64,000 nt of DNA from Rhinopithecus roxellana (lineage: Eukaryota; Chordata; Mammalia; Primates; Cercopithecidae), in contig NC_044556.1 of the NCBI RefSeq assembly GCF_007565055.1, forward strand, positions 136,251,808 through 136,315,807. The letters run 5' to 3'. The position numbers were made by a program, and so were the translations under genes. Each line of letters begins with the position of its first letter. The stretch's first letter is position 1. A model generated the notes under the pieces. The model was not told the DNA's origin and ran no database searches. It was given only the letters and a program-made list of their open reading frames with translations. Below, in pieces: positions 27,501-42,500 of the stretch.

Positions 27501-30500
27501 AAGTAGATAAGAAGTGAAGAGCTCATTTCACACAAAGTGGAATCATTCCCTTAGAATATTGAAATTGACAAAATTATCTGGTGATTTAGCAAGATTTGAT
27601 TCTGGAAAATTCATGAGGTTTTAAGGTGGCTTTACTCCCCTCTTTACTAAATTATTTTTCCAAATAGATCAAAAATCACAAATTATCAGCACTTACTTTT
27701 ATGTTGTACCTGTCTTATGTTATTTTCCAGAACCTCCAGTCTTCAAAGGTGATTATCCTTCTAACTGGATTGAACCACTTGGTGGGAATGCAATCCTGAA
27801 TTGTGAGGTGAATGGAGACCCCACCCCAACCATCCAGTGGAATAGAAAGGGAGTGGATATTGAAATTAGCCACAGAATCCGGAAACTGGGCAATGGTTCC
27901 CTGGCCATCTATGGCACTGTTGTAAGTCACACTGGAATGATTGATGCACCTTTAAACCCCCACAGCCAATACCCCTCTGTAAGTGCCACAGATAGGAAAA
28001 ATTTCTCTTACATTCCTGTTTAAATCATAAAATCTGAATCAAATAACTTCTTTTAAAAAACTGAAACAAGGATTGAAATAGATATTTTAGCCCTTTCAAA
28101 TAAGTGCAGTGGGATAATTTGGCTGCCTTGTTCCTTATCATTGACGTACTAATTAACATTTGGAGATAACTTCCTCAGATCTGTTTTAGGACAAGGAAAT
28201 TGAAGAATTACAAACACAGTTACATATAGAGTAGATTTCATAGTAAGCTGATAACTATGTTAGGCTTTTCCAAAGTTCAGTAATTCAGAAAATGAGTGGT
28301 GCTTTTGGTTATTATTCTAATTTGGGGGTCAAGTTACCCCAAAGTGAAATATTTTATCCCAAAATGTTTAAACTAGAATACACATGAATTTGTTAAATCA
28401 CATTTGGTGAGACCACTTATGTGCTATCATTGTTTAAGTAATTGAAATAATTAAAACATACTATCTAATTACCCAATCCAGTGGACCAGTCTCAGTCTTT
28501 TAGTCTCATTGATTTTACTTCAACATTAGATGTCATTTGTTGATTGTCCCTTCTATTATGAATTTCTACCTTATGTGTCATAATACTAATACAGCTCAGC
28601 CTTCTTCATTACCACTTTTCCCTTTTTCCTCTATTACTATTTCTGAAGTCCTTGGTACTTCTAATACCAATGTTAATACTAACTTTTTTTCATCATGCAA
28701 TCTAAGATTCCTAAAACTGTAGTATCACCAATGCTGAAACTCTTCCAAGTTCTATTTCCAGCTGTTGACTAGGAACTTCTGTTTGGATAATACACTGAAA
28801 CCTCAAATTAAACATCTAAACCAACATTTATTTTTCCTTCTCCCAATCTACTACCTGCAAATCAGCTCCCCTTTATTGACTTACTGTTAAGGAGACCTGA
28901 ATTCTTCCATTCACAAGACCTTCAGCGAAATCTGTGCCTCTAGTCACCAAACTGAAATTTATTTAGTGCAGTCCTACATAAATTTACACACAGACACATA
29001 CATATGTGTATATAATGTGACCTACAGTCTGTGATTTATTATTATAAGTAAATTAGTTTTTCACTTTCTCTCCTAAACTTCAAACTCCCTAGACAGAGGT
29101 CCAGCTGAATGTAGTTTTAATAATCCCCATTTGAAAGGACTCAATATTTGTCCTGATTATTTTAATGCTTTTTAAGATATCTGTAAGTATAGTATTTTTC
29201 TTTAATAAAATAACTCCAGATAGATGATCAGAAAATAATGTAATTTTTGCTTTGGTTTCTTACCAGTTAGTATTCCTGGAGATCAATGATAGGCTATTTT
29301 GAGAAAGTTTAGGCTTGGAATTTGTTTCCTCCCCTCTTCCTCTTCCTTCCTCCTTTAAATCTATTTAAGAGGTTAGACATCTGTCGGTTTTCTTATTTCC
29401 ATTAAAATTCCTTCTCAAAAATGAAATTTCAAATAAACTAGCATGTGGTGAAAAAAGTGATTGCCCTGCTCTGGAGGCTCATATTTTTGTAAAAATGCTG
29501 CTTGTTTCCATAGAATGAAGATGCCGGTGACTATACATGTGTAGCTACCAATGAAGCTGGGGTGGTGGAGCGCAGTATGAGTCTGACTCTGCAAAGTAAG
29601 TTGCTTAATGAAACTAATTAATGATTTAGAAAATATTACCTAATAAAGTGTTTATTTTCTTTAACTCTATAGCAAGTTCATTAGTGGTAGCTCTCAGAGT
29701 GTGTCTAATTTAGTTTGCTGCTGCTGATGGAGCAGTTGTCATCAAATATAGAACTGGTAACACAGAGATATTTTTCTGTATTTTATCTAACATATGTAGT
29801 ATAAGATTGCAATTGATTGGTGGCAGAGCTTTTTTATTACAACACATTCAGTGGGGTGCCCCTTCTTACAATTCAACACAGTTATTCCAACATGCTTAAA
29901 AAGATTGCCATTTATGGCATTTTAAGATATTTATTAAAAATAAAGACTACTGTAAAGGAGCTCAAAAGTGCTCCAGTTTGATGGCTGTACTCTTTTATGA
30001 AATAACTAAACGTTCTGGGTGAGATCCTCATGCTCATCAGGAAGCCCTTTAGTAAGAGTCATTGGAAAACAGAGTATCCATAATTGGATAAACATAGAAT
30101 ACTCCAATGGCCCACTGGAGAGTTTACAGAACCACTTAAGGGGCTGACCCTAAGACAATGTCATTGGGTTGAGAATTAAAGCAAGACCTTCAAGTCATTT
30201 TGTGACTAGGCTCAGTATTTAACAGGATGAGTTTACATTTTCTTCATCACTATTGAGAGATGCTCTAGATTAGTTAGCTGTTTGCCAAACTAAATAATTC
30301 TGTAAGACATCAAATAGATGATAATATCTAATACAATGTTTCACTAAAGAACATGTCTATCAAATGATAACATGGGATGTCATTAGGAAAAAATAGCGTT
30401 CTATGTTCAAACAATTCTGAGAAAAAATGAATTAAACAGAGTTCTTTTATTTATTAAATATATAAAGAACAGTTACTATGTGCTCAGCCCTCCTTAGGCA

Positions 30501-33500
30501 TACCAAATTTCTTTACTACAAATTTTTCTAGAAATGTTAATATGTTGATGTGAATTATGGCCCAACAAAGGGAGAATATAATATGCCACATTTTCCAAAT
30601 AAATGTTGAGTGAATGTAGGTAGGACACTACACAATAGCACTGACCCAGTTTAAGAAAAGCTACATGAGAGCAGCTCATCTGCACATACTGACAATAAAT
30701 TCATTTTAGTAAGTGAGGCATATTAAGTAGTCAAAAATATAATTTGGTTCAAATTAGGATTAAAGTACCAGAAGCTATATTATTATTTAAAGTGTTCATA
30801 ATTATTATGTGAATGATGGAATTAATTCAATCGAAGTATGTACATGTGGAATTTTATTGTATTAATTTATAGCTTTATATGCAATTGGGAATGTTCAAAT
30901 ACGGTATCTAAATTAAAGTTCTGAGTTTATTTGATACTTTGGCCATTTTGATATGAGCAGACAAGCTTATTTAGTCACATTGTCACTTAGTGTGGAGGGA
31001 TAAACCTGAAGTATTTACTTCATGCAGCAACAGTTTATTGAATACATAATGTAATCCAGAAACTAGGAGAGAAATAAAGGCACTGGCCCTGAAAGTTTCT
31101 GGAGTGAGGTTAATAAAAACATCAGTTAGAAGGCATTGTGTAGGGTGATGAGCATAAGTCAGAATAATGCTTTACATGACACTTGCTAAAGAGAGTCAAA
31201 CCTCAGGTGAAGTAATTACTTTTTTAAAAGACAACATGTCACTGATACCTTTGCAGAAAAAACTAACGTGTTAATATCACAACAAAACACATTTTTATTC
31301 TATTTTTGTCTTATTTGTATACTATTTATTCTAGATACACTTCTCAGTCTAAAGTATGCAGCCACCACCTTGAATTATCAGATATTATCAATCACTGAAC
31401 AAATCATTCCACCTTTCAGTTCAATGTCACTAAAACACCGCTCTCATCCCACCATGATCCTTCTCAGGAATATATATGCTGCCCCCTTTGCTTTCTTATT
31501 TAAATGAAAACCTTTCTTATTTTAAGATTTGAACCAATGTTTAAAACCTGTGTGCTGTTACTCTTCAGGGTGGACCATCCTTTCTATTCGTTCATTGTCT
31601 TGAAAAAGTAAAAGAGCTAAATCCATCTCCATGTTGTGTCTTTCTCTCCAAGTGTTCTCCCCTCTCCTCTCTGTTCAAATAACCTTACTTATTTTTGAAA
31701 ATCCAGTTCAAGCGTCTTCTTCCCAATGAAGTCTGTCATATTCTATCTTTCTTGGGACTGTAGACCAATATAGACAAACATTCTGCCAGCAGTTGCATGC
31801 AGTTCCTTTTACAGTCTTTCCAAGGGCTTTACTGGAACCACTGTCATTCACTGTAGACACTGTTAACATCTCCCTCCTTCCTTTTTGGTTACCAGAATAT
31901 CCTTTTTCTCCTGATTTTCTTCCTACCTCAGTGATTGGTTCTGAGTATCATTTATAAGCTTGTCTTCTGTCCATCTCTTAAATAATGCTGTTGCAATTGT
32001 TTCTGTCTTTGGCCCTCTTCTCATTTTAGACACTCTTCTGAAGCAATCTTATTCACTATTCACTATTACCAGAATACCATTTTTTTCCTGATTTTCTTCC
32101 TACCTCAGTGATTGGTTCTGAGTATCATTTATAAGCTTGCTTCTGTCCATCTCTTAAATAATGCTGTTGCAATTGTTTCTGTCTTTGGCCTTCTTCTCAT
32201 TTTAGACTCTCTTCTGAAACAATCTTATTCACTGTGAAAGACTCACACATATATATTTCTTGCTCATCTTTATTCTGAGCTCTAGATACGAATATCCCTG
32301 TTACATAGATATCTCTATATGAATGTCTTACAGATACCTCAAGCTCAATAGTCATAAATGGATGCAAATTATCATTCCTTACTCCCTATCCACAAATCTG
32401 TTCTTCTGGTGTACGCTATTGCATTGCCCAAATATACCATATTCTCCAAATCAAAACCCTGTAGTCATCAGTTCTTCCCTTTAACCCATACCAGTCCGTA
32501 ACAAAGTTCTGTCATTTCTGCTTTCTTAATAATTCTTGGATATGTCTTCCTTTTCCTCTCCATTTCCAGTGGCATGCTTTTGTTTGATATATTGTTACTG
32601 TTTTTTATGCTCCCATGTTAGTACACATTAATTCTATAGGTATGCTATAGCACAAGTCTGTCTTATCAGTGGTCCTATGAGCTCCTTGAGACTAGAAAGA
32701 AGTATCTTTTCTCTATATACTCTTAGCACCCAGCACAATGCTGGCAAATAGCAGGCTTTCAGTACATGTTTACTGAATAAATGAATGATGGCCAGTGATA
32801 AAAGAATGAGTTAATTAGCCAGGCGTGGTGGCGGGTGCCTGTAGTCCCAGCTACTCCAGAGGCTGAGGCAAGAGAATTGCTTGAACCCCGGAGGCAGAGG
32901 TTGCAGGGAGTCAAGATCATGCCACTGCACTCCAGCCTAGGTGACAAAGGGAGACTCTGGCAAAAAAAAAAAAAAAAAAAAAAAAAGAGTTAATGACTCT
33001 TTACCTCAAAAATGATCAAAAGAAAAAAGTGAATATTCACCATATAAAACACAGACAAAAGTAACAATAGTAACTAAGAGTACTGTATGCAAAAGTTGTA
33101 GTCACATCCTCTTGTTGAGTCTAACAGGAATCCTCTGAAGTAGGCACCATTTTTAAGGACACGGGGCTTAGAGAGGCAGTAAGTAGCAGACACAGAATTT
33201 GAATCCGGGAAACATAACTCTAGAGCCCATGCTCTAGGCTAATCTGCTCAGGAATTTTAAATTTTTGACATTTACTAAATAAAAAAGAATTATGAAAATT
33301 GTATCAACGGCAATTATAATCTACAATCTTAGTTGAGAAGCAACAGTGTTTTATAAACAAATCAACCACTCTTTTCAAAATAATGTTACTGTATAATACA
33401 TGATAAAAAATGTTATAACTCCACAAAAACTGAGACACTATGTGCTTTTTTTCCATAGGTCCTCCTATTATCACTCTTGAGCCAGTGGAAACTGTTATTA

Positions 33501-36500
33501 ATGCTGGTGGCAAAGTCATATTGAATTGTCAGGCAACTGGAGAGCCTCAACCAACCATTACATGGTCCCGTCAAGGGCACTCTATTTCCTGGGATGACCG
33601 GGTTAACGTGTTGTCCAACAACTCATTATATATTGCTGATGCTCAGAAAGACGATACCTCTGAATTTGAATGTGTTGCTCGAAACTTAATGGGTTCTGTC
33701 CTTGTCAGAGTGCCAGTCATAGTTCAGGGTGAGTGTGATCAGAGGAATATTCATAGTAAACAGTACCTGGGGTGACTCAAATCATGGAAATTATTAAGCA
33801 CTTTAGTCCAAGTCGCCTGTCACCTTAAGATACTTTTAGCTGATGGGGAGAGGACAAAATCATCAAAATTTACAGATTGAAGGGCCTAAACCAATACATA
33901 TTTTAGAGCTTTAAAATGTCAAAGTTTTAATTTAAAATCCCCAACTAAATTTCTGATTCACAACTAAATCAAATCTATTCTCAGAAATCAATGTACATGT
34001 TTTTGCTTTAAAGAATGACTTATGTCCAAAAGGTAAGCAGTTTGTAAACTCGTTGGTCTCCAACTCTTCCAGCAGCCATATGCAAGTGAGTGAGGATGAG
34101 ATCTGAGAAGAAACTCTAGCTAACAGAAGTTCTTCTCTGTTGGATTTTAATTTTACCTTAAAGGAGAGATTTCATAAGCTGTTTCTCAACAACTATATAT
34201 TTAGCTCTGTAACCAGCACATATCTTAAATGAAATCTCCTTTACAATATTTTATTTGCAAAGCTAAGACAAAGGACAATGTTTTACTTGCAGTTCATGGT
34301 GGATTTTCCCAGTGGTCTGCATGGAGAGCCTGCAGTGTCACCTGTGGAAAAGGCATCCAAAAGAGGAGTCGTCTGTGCAACCAGCCCCTTCCAGCCAATG
34401 GTGGGAAGCCCTGCCAAGGTTCAGATTTGGAAATGAGAAACTGTCAAAATAAGCCATGTCCAGGTACATCTCCTTATTTAACTGATAGGCATGTGTTTAA
34501 TAGACCTTCATTTCTGTTTTTTACCTATGGATTGCCCCAGTGTGAGTACTCCCGATTGAAATATACCTGATGGTGTAATGGTTCACCTTTGTATAGTGGA
34601 TGGTAGCTGGTCGGAATGGAGTCCTTGGGAAGAATGCACAAGGAGCTGTGGACGTGGCAACCGAACCAGGACCAGGACTTGCAATAATCCATCAGCTCAG
34701 CATGGTGGGTGGCCATGTGAAGGGAATGCTGTGGAAATAATTATGTGCAACATTAGGCCTTGCCCAGGTGAGAACCCACCAATAATACTAGGATAAACAA
34801 AACTTTTCTATCTTAACTCCTAGGAAAAAATTACATTTGCCTTTTCTTCTTCATTGTAAAAAGATGTTATGGCCTCTACCCTTGAGAATATGTTCCTTCA
34901 CTATATTCTTAGTTCTCTTTCATGGAGAAACTTGTAAAAGTATGGCATTCATTGATGTTAAGCAAAATACCTGCTTTAATTGAACATGAAGAAAAGGTCC
35001 AAACTGGAGTGTATTTCTCACTCATGTAAAGAAAACGTAAGTATTTACAAGGTCATAAAGTAACATCTAATCCAGCCATCCATTTTGAGGTGAGGAAAAT
35101 GAACCCTAGAGAGGTAAAAGACTTGCCCAGAAACACACAACTGGTGAGGGGTAAATGCTAATCACTGTCATTCACTAAATACTTACCATACAATAGGAAC
35201 CATACTAAGTGCTTTATATTGTTAATATTGCATATTGTTATTGATTTTGTGTTTTAGCACTCTTTCCGAGTAAATTAACAAATCAAACTTAAGTCTAAGT
35301 AGAAAACTTTTCAGGTGTAATTGAATCCAAGGATTTGGAGAGTGCTTTTACTAGCATGTTTTCCATCTCTCATCTCTGCTTTCCTCTCTTTGGCTTTATT
35401 CTCTATTAAACTCTTTTCATGCGGTGGAAGCAATGACTGCTGACAGCTACTGGCTCACAGGGGCCATATAATCTAAGTGAGGCCTCAGAGAAAAAGAGCT
35501 CCCTTGTCTCTCAGAATTCCTATCAGTCTCTGGGAAGGAACCCTGTTTGCTTTTGTTTGGGTCACATGCTTACCCCTGAACTCAAGTGAGTCCAGGGTAT
35601 TCTAATAGCCAGCTTGGGTGAACTGTCTACCTAGTGTAAAGAGGGGCAGAGAAAGAAATCATGCAAAGTAGAGGAGCTGTTCATTTATTTATTCATTCAT
35701 CCAACAAATATTTATTGAGCTCTTACTTTGTCATCAAGACACTGTTCTAGTTGCTAGAGTTAAAATAATAAACAGTATCTTTCCAGTTTTGATCAGCATA
35801 CCCAAAAAACTCAGAGACTTGAAATGATGGAGTACAACTTGGAGAGAGAATCTTAGCTGGAATGTCAGAAAAATAAATAGTGACAAACCAAAGCAGGACA
35901 GGTATTCACTACATTGGGTATTGCATCCTATTGTGCAGATGAGGAAAGATTTAGAAAATAATGTTCAGTGATTCATTAAGGATAGCTAATAAAAAGTGAA
36001 TCAAAGTTTTGAACTCAGGTTGATCTAATTACCAAGCTTATTTAAATTGTAGGTATCTGGATTTGCAATTCGGAACTTTGATTACATTACAAAAACGAAG
36101 TACTGTCCTGAAATCTTAAAACAAATGAGAAGCCATTTATTTTAGTCTTAAAGATTTTAAAAGCTGGTTGTAATAACATTATGTTCTAAACTTAAAAGAG
36201 CAGGAAATACTTGATTCAGCTATTTTGTGTAATTTGTCATCTATAATAACTATAGAATAACTAAATGATATTTGTAAATATCCTAAAATAAAAACCAGTC
36301 TTTTCTCTTCATGTTGAGTAACTCTTTGCTTACTACTGTCTGTTTGCTTACTTGCTGTTGTTTTGTTCACTATTTTATTGGCTTGTATTTTTTTAAAAGG
36401 CGTTCTCTAGTTATTTCCCCTAGCCCCTAAACCAATTGAATTTAGCTATTTTTTGAGCACAGTGTCGGTGGTGTCCTAGAGCCATTCAATGAAAGCATGT

Positions 36501-39500
36501 ATTTCTTCCCGATAAGAGCATGTATGAAAATTTAGTGATGCCATATTGGTAGGTAAGTATCAGCTATAGTAGGAGTATCTATACCACAAAAATTAGCGAT
36601 GCTACAAGTTTTCCTTCTCACCCCGAGCTGGTTGTTAAACATTTCTCAGCTCACCACTGCAAAATGGGCACCAGCCTAAGATAGCCTTTCTCATCCAGGA
36701 GGTACGTGAAAATCTCAGGGGCAGAAGATACTTGCTTTTGGTACAATTCATTTCTAACAATGTTGAATTTACAAAAGAGTTGCAAGAAGAGTACAAATAA
36801 TTTCTATATAACACTATCTAGGTGAAATTTTGTGTATTTCCTGAAACAAGGACATTCTCTTTCATGAACATAGTACGATGATAAAATTGGGAAATTTAAC
36901 ATTGATACTACTGTTATCTCATTTCATTATCTAATCCACAGGCCATATTCGGATTTTGCCAGTTGTCCCAGTAATATCATTTATAACGCTTTTATCCCGC
37001 ATTCCAAGATCCGATCCAGGATCACACTTGTACTTATTTGTTGTGTCCCGTTAGTCTCTTTTAATTGGAAAATTTTCTCAGTCTTTTTCTTTCATGAACT
37101 TGATATATTTTTTTAAATTTAAGTTCTAGGGTACATGTGCACAACGTGCAGCTTTGTTACATATGTATACATGAGCCATGTTGTTGTGCTGCCCCCATTA
37201 ACTCGTCATTTACATTAGGTATATCTCCTAATGCTATCTCTCCCCCTTCCCCACAATAGGACCCGGTGTGTGATGTTCCCCTTCCTGTGTCCAAGTGATC
37301 TCATTGTTTAATACCCACCTATGAGTGAGAACATGCGGTATTTGGTTTTCTTTTTTTGAGACGGAGTCTCGCTCTATCGTCCAGGCTGGAGTGCAGTGGC
37401 CGGATCTCAGCTCACTGCAAGCTCCGCCTCCCGGGTTTACACCATTCTCCTGCCTCAGCCTCTGGAGTAGCTGGGACTACAGGCGCCTGCCACCTCGCCC
37501 GGCTAGTTTTTTGTATTTTTTAGTAGAGACGGGGTTTCACGGTGTTAGCCAGGATGGTCTCGATCTCCTGACCTCGTGATCCACCCATCTCGGCCTCCCA
37601 AAGTGCTGGGATTACAGGCTTGAGCCACCGCGCCCGGCCGGTATTTGGTTTTCTATTCTTGAGATAGTTTGCTGAGAATAATGGTTTCCAGCTGCATCCA
37701 TGTACCTACAAAGGACACAAACTCATCCTTTTTTATGGCTGCATAGTATTCCATGGTGTGCATGTGCCACATTTCTTAATCCAGTCTGTCACTGATGGAC
37801 ATTTGGGTTGATTCCAAGTCTGTGCTATTGTGAATAGTGCCGCAACAAACATACGTGTGCATATGTCTTTATAGCAGCAGCATGACTTATAATCCTTTGG
37901 GTATATCCCCAGTAATGGGATGGCTGGGTCAAATGGTATTTCTAGTTCTAGATCTTTGAGGATTTGTCACACTGTTTTCCACAATGGTTGAACTAGTTTA
38001 CAGTCCCACCAACAGTGTAAAAGTGTTCCTATTTCTCCACATCCTCTCCAGCACCTGTTGTTTCCTGATTTTTTTAATGACTGCCATTCTAACTGATATG
38101 AGATGGTATCTCAATGTGGTTTTGATTTGCATTTCTCTGATGGCCAGTGATGATGAACATTTTTTCATGTGTCTGTTGACTGTATGAATGTCTTCTTTTG
38201 AGAAATATCTGTTCATATCCTTTGCCCACTTTTTGATGGGGTTGTTTTTTTCTTGTAAATTTGTTTGAGTTCTTTGTAGGTTCTAGATATTAGCCCTTTG
38301 TCAGATGAGTAGATTGCAAAAATTTTCTCCCATTCTGTAGGTTGCCTGTTCACTCTGATGGTAGTTTCTTCTGCTGTGCAGAAGCTCTTTAGTTTAATTA
38401 CATCCCATTTGTCAATTCTGGCTTTTATTGCTGTTGCTTTAGGTGTTTTCAACATGAAGTCCTTGCCCATGCCTATGTCCTGAATGGTATTACCTAAGTT
38501 TTCTTCTAGGTTTTTTATGGTTTTAGGTCTAACATTTAAGTCTCTAATCCATCTTGAATTAATTTTCATATAAGGAGTAAGGAAAGGATGCAGTTTCAGC
38601 TTTCTACTTATGGCTAGCCAATTGTCCCAGCACCATTGATTAAATAGGGAATCCTTTCCCCATTTCTTGTTTTTGTCAGGTTTGTCAAAGGTCAGATGGC
38701 TGTAGATGTGTGGTATTATTTCTGAGGGCTCTGTTCTGTTCCATTGGTCTATATCTCTGTTTTGGTACCAGTACCATGCTGTTTTGGTTACTGTAGCCTT
38801 GTAGTATAGTTTGAAGTCAGGTAGTGTGATGCCTCCAGGTTTGTTCTTTTGGCTTAGGATTGTCTTGGCAATGCAGGGTCTGTTTTGGTTCCATATGAAC
38901 TTTATTTTTTTCCAATTCTGTGAAGAAAGTCATTGGTAGCTTGATGGGGATGGCATTGAATCTATAAATAACCTTGGGCAGTATGGCCATTTTCACAATA
39001 TTGATTCTTCCTATCCATGAGCATGGAATGTTCTTCCAGTTGTTTGTCCTCTTTGATTTCACTGAGCAGTGGTTTGTAGTTCTCCTTGAAGAGGTCCTTT
39101 ATATCCCTTATAAGCTGCATTCCTAGGTATTTTATTCTCTTTGAAGCAATTGTGAATGGGAGTTCATTCATGATTTGGCTCTCTGTTCGTCTGTTACTAG
39201 CGTATAAGAATGCTTGTGATATTTGCACATTGATTTTGTATCCTGAGACTTTACTGAAGTTGCTTATTAGCTTAAGGAGATTTTGGGCTGAGACAACGGG
39301 GTTTTCTAAATATACAATCATGTCATCTGCAAACAGGGACAATTTGACTTCTTCTTTTCCTAACTGAATACCCTTGATTTCTTTCTCTTGCCTGATTGCC
39401 CTAGCCAGAACTTCCAACACTATGTTGAATAGGAGTGGTGAGAGAGGACATCCCTGCCTTGTGCCAGTTTTCAAAGGGAATGCTTCCAGTTTTTGCCCAT

Positions 39501-42500
39501 TCAGTATGATATTAGCTGTGGGTTTGTCATAAATAGCTCTTATTATTTTGAGATACGTTCTATCAATACCAAATTTATTGAGAGTTTTTATATGAAAGGC
39601 TGTTGAATTTTCTCAAAGGACTTTTCTGCATCTATTGAGATAATCATGTGGTTTTTGTCTTTGGTTCTGGTTATATGCTGGATTACATTTATTGATTTAC
39701 GTATGTTGAACCAGCCTTGCATCCTAGGGATGAAGCCCACTTGATCATGGTGGATAAGCTTTTTGATGTGCTGCTGGATTCGGTTTGCCAGTATTTTATT
39801 GAGGATTTTTGCATTGATGTTCATCAGGGATATTGGTCTAAAATTCTCTTTTTTTGTTGTATCTCTGTCAGGCTTTGGTATCAGGATGATGTTGGCCTCA
39901 TAAAATGAGTTAGGGAGGATTCCCTCTTTTTCTATTGATTGGAATAGTTTCAGAAGGAATGGTACCAGCTCCTCCTTGTACCTCTGGTAGAATTCGGCTG
40001 TGAATCTGTCTGGTCCTGGACTTTTTTTGGTTTGTAGGCTATTAATTATTTCCTCAATTTCAGAGCCTGCTATTGGTCTATTCAGGGATTCAACTTCTTC
40101 CTGGTTTAGTCTTGGGAGAGTGTAAGTATCCAGGAAATTGTCCATTTCTTCTAGGTTTTATAGTTCATTTGCATAGAGGTGTTTATAGTATTCTCTGATG
40201 GTAGTTTGTATTTGTGGGGTCAGTGGTGATATCCCCTTTATCATTTTTTATTGCGTCTATTTGATTCTTCTCTCTTTTCTTCATTAGTCTTGGTAGTGGT
40301 CTATCAATTTTGTTGATCTTTTCAAAAAACCAGCTCCTGGATTCATGGATATTTTTGGAGGGTTTTTTGTGTCTCTATCTCCTTCAGTTCTGCTCTGATC
40401 TTAGTTATTTCTTGCCTTCTGCTAGCTTTTGAATGTGTTTGCTCTTGCTTCTCTAGTTCTTTTAATTGTGATAGTAGGGTGTCAATTTTAGATCTTTCCT
40501 GCTTTCTCTTGTGGGTATTTAATGCTATAAATTTCCCTCTACACACTGCTTTAAATATGTCCCAGAGATTCTGGTGTGTTGTATCTTTGTTCTCATTGGT
40601 TTCAAAGACCATCTTTATTTCTGCCTTCATTTCGTTAGGTACCCAGTAGTCATTCAGGAGCAGTTTTGATTGAGTTTCTTAGTCCTGAGCTCTAGTTTGA
40701 TTGCACTGTGGTCTGAGAGACAGTTTGTTATAATTTCTGTTCTTGTACATTTGCTGAGGAGTGCTTTACTTCTAACTGTGTGGTCAATTTTGGAATAAGT
40801 GCAGTGTGGTGCTGAGAAGAATGTATATTCTGTTCATATGGGGTGGAGAGTTCTGTAGATGACTATTAGGTCTGCTTGGTGCAGAGTTGAGTTCAGTTCC
40901 TGGATATCCTTGTTGACTTTCTGTCTTGTTGATCTGTCTAATGTTGACAGTGAGGTGTTAAAGTCTCCCGTTAGGGGGGGCGGAGCAAGATGGCCGAATA
41001 GGAACAACTCCAGTCTCCAACTCCCAGCGCGAGCAACACAGAAGACCGGTGATTTCTGCATTTTCAACTGAGGTACTGGGGTCATCTCACTAGGGAGTGC
41101 CGGACAATCGGTGCTGGTCAGCTGCTGCAGCCTGACCAGCGAGAGCTGAAGCAGGGCGAGGCATCGCCTCACCTGGAAGCGCAAGGGGGAAGGGGATCCG
41201 TTTTCTTAGCCAGGGGAACTGAGACACACAACACCTGGAAAATCGGGTAACTCCCACCCCAATACTGCGCTGTAAGCATACAGGCATTCCAGGAGAATAT
41301 ATCCCACACCTGGCCGGGAGGGTCCCACGCCCACGAAGCCTCCCTCACTGCTAACACAGCAGTCTGCCGCGATCTATCTGCAAGGCAGCAGCGAGGCTGG
41401 GGGAGGGGCGCCCGCCATTGCTGAGGCTTAAGTAGGTAAACAAAGCCGCTGGGAAGCTCGAACTGGGTGGAGCTCACAGCAGCTCAAGGAAGCCTGCCTG
41501 TCTCTGTAGTCTCCACCTCTGGGGACAGCGCACAGCTGAAGACCAACAGGGGAAGTAGCGGGAGCCGGTGCAGACGCGAACGACTCTGTCTGACAGCTTT
41601 GGGGAGAGCCGCGGATCTCCCAACGCGGAGGTTGAGATCTGAGAACGGACAGACTACCTGCTCAGGTGTGTCCCTGACCCCTGAGTAGCCTAGCTGGGAG
41701 AAATCCCCCACTAGGGGCAGTCTGACACCCCACACCTCACAGGGTGGAGTACACCCCTGAGAGGACACTTCCAAAGGAAGAATCAGACAGGTACACTCGC
41801 TGTTCAGCAATATTCTATCTTCGGCAACCTCTGCTGCTGATACCCAGGCAAACAGGGTCTGGAGTGGACCTCAAGCAATCTCCAACAGACCAACAGAGAG
41901 TCCTTCTGACTGTCAGAAGGAAAACTATCAAACAGGAAGGACACCTATACCAAAACCCCATCAGTTCGTCACCACCATCAAAGACCAGAGACAGATAAAA
42001 CCACAAAGATGGGGAAGAAGCAGGGCAGAAAAGCTGGAAATTCAAAAAATAAGAGCGCATCTCCCCCTGCAAAGGAGCGCAGCCCATCACCAGCAACGGA
42101 TCAAAGCTGGTCAGAGAATGACTTGGACGAGAGGAGAGAAGAAGGCTTCAGTCCATCAAACTTATCAGAGCTAAAGGAGGAATTACGTACCCAGCGCAAA
42201 GAAACTAAAAATCTTGAAAAAAGAGTGGAAGAATTGACAGCTAGACTCATTAATGCAGAGAAGATCATAAACGAAATGACAGAGATGAAAACCATGACAC
42301 GAGAAATACGTGACAAATGCACAAGCTTCAGTAACCAACTCGATCAACTGGAAGAAAGAGTATCAGCGATTGAAGATCAAATGAATGAAATGAAGCGAGA
42401 AGAGAAACCAAAAGAAAAAAGAAGAAAAAGAAATGAGCAAAGCCTGCAAGAAGTATGGGATTACGTAAAAAGACCAAATCTACGTCTGATTGGGGTGCCT

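Larger units (their letters stand above)
29596..33458 (+). other. HMCN1 intron with tandem duplication and partial Alu
   Basis: 3.9 kb. It contains the 177-bp-period duplication (31889-32233), an L2/MIR-like patch (about 32690-32790), a partial Alu (32815-32986) and another old L2/MIR-like patch (about 33110-33245). 29600-31500 shows no recognisable feature. Confidence 0.55.
37107..40973 (-). mobile_element. Older full-length L1 (antisense), 3' portion
   Basis: The left, 3' part of a full-length minus-strand L1, continuing at 47181-49703. It holds the short 3'UTR (about 37107-37307) and the ORF2 region from the endonuclease motif to the C-terminus. The whole element is flanked by the target duplication 'aacttgatat' (37097-37106 and 49704-49713). 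Without the inserted Alu and L1 it is about 6.1 kb, so full length. It is split at 40973 by the plus-strand L1. Confidence 0.95.

Noticed and set aside
41084..41998. Several open frames in the L1 5'UTR on both strands
   Set aside because: GC-rich L1 leader gives long chance frames. They match neither ORF1 nor ORF2. Minus-strand frames here could overlap a primate ORF0-like region, but I cannot confirm one.
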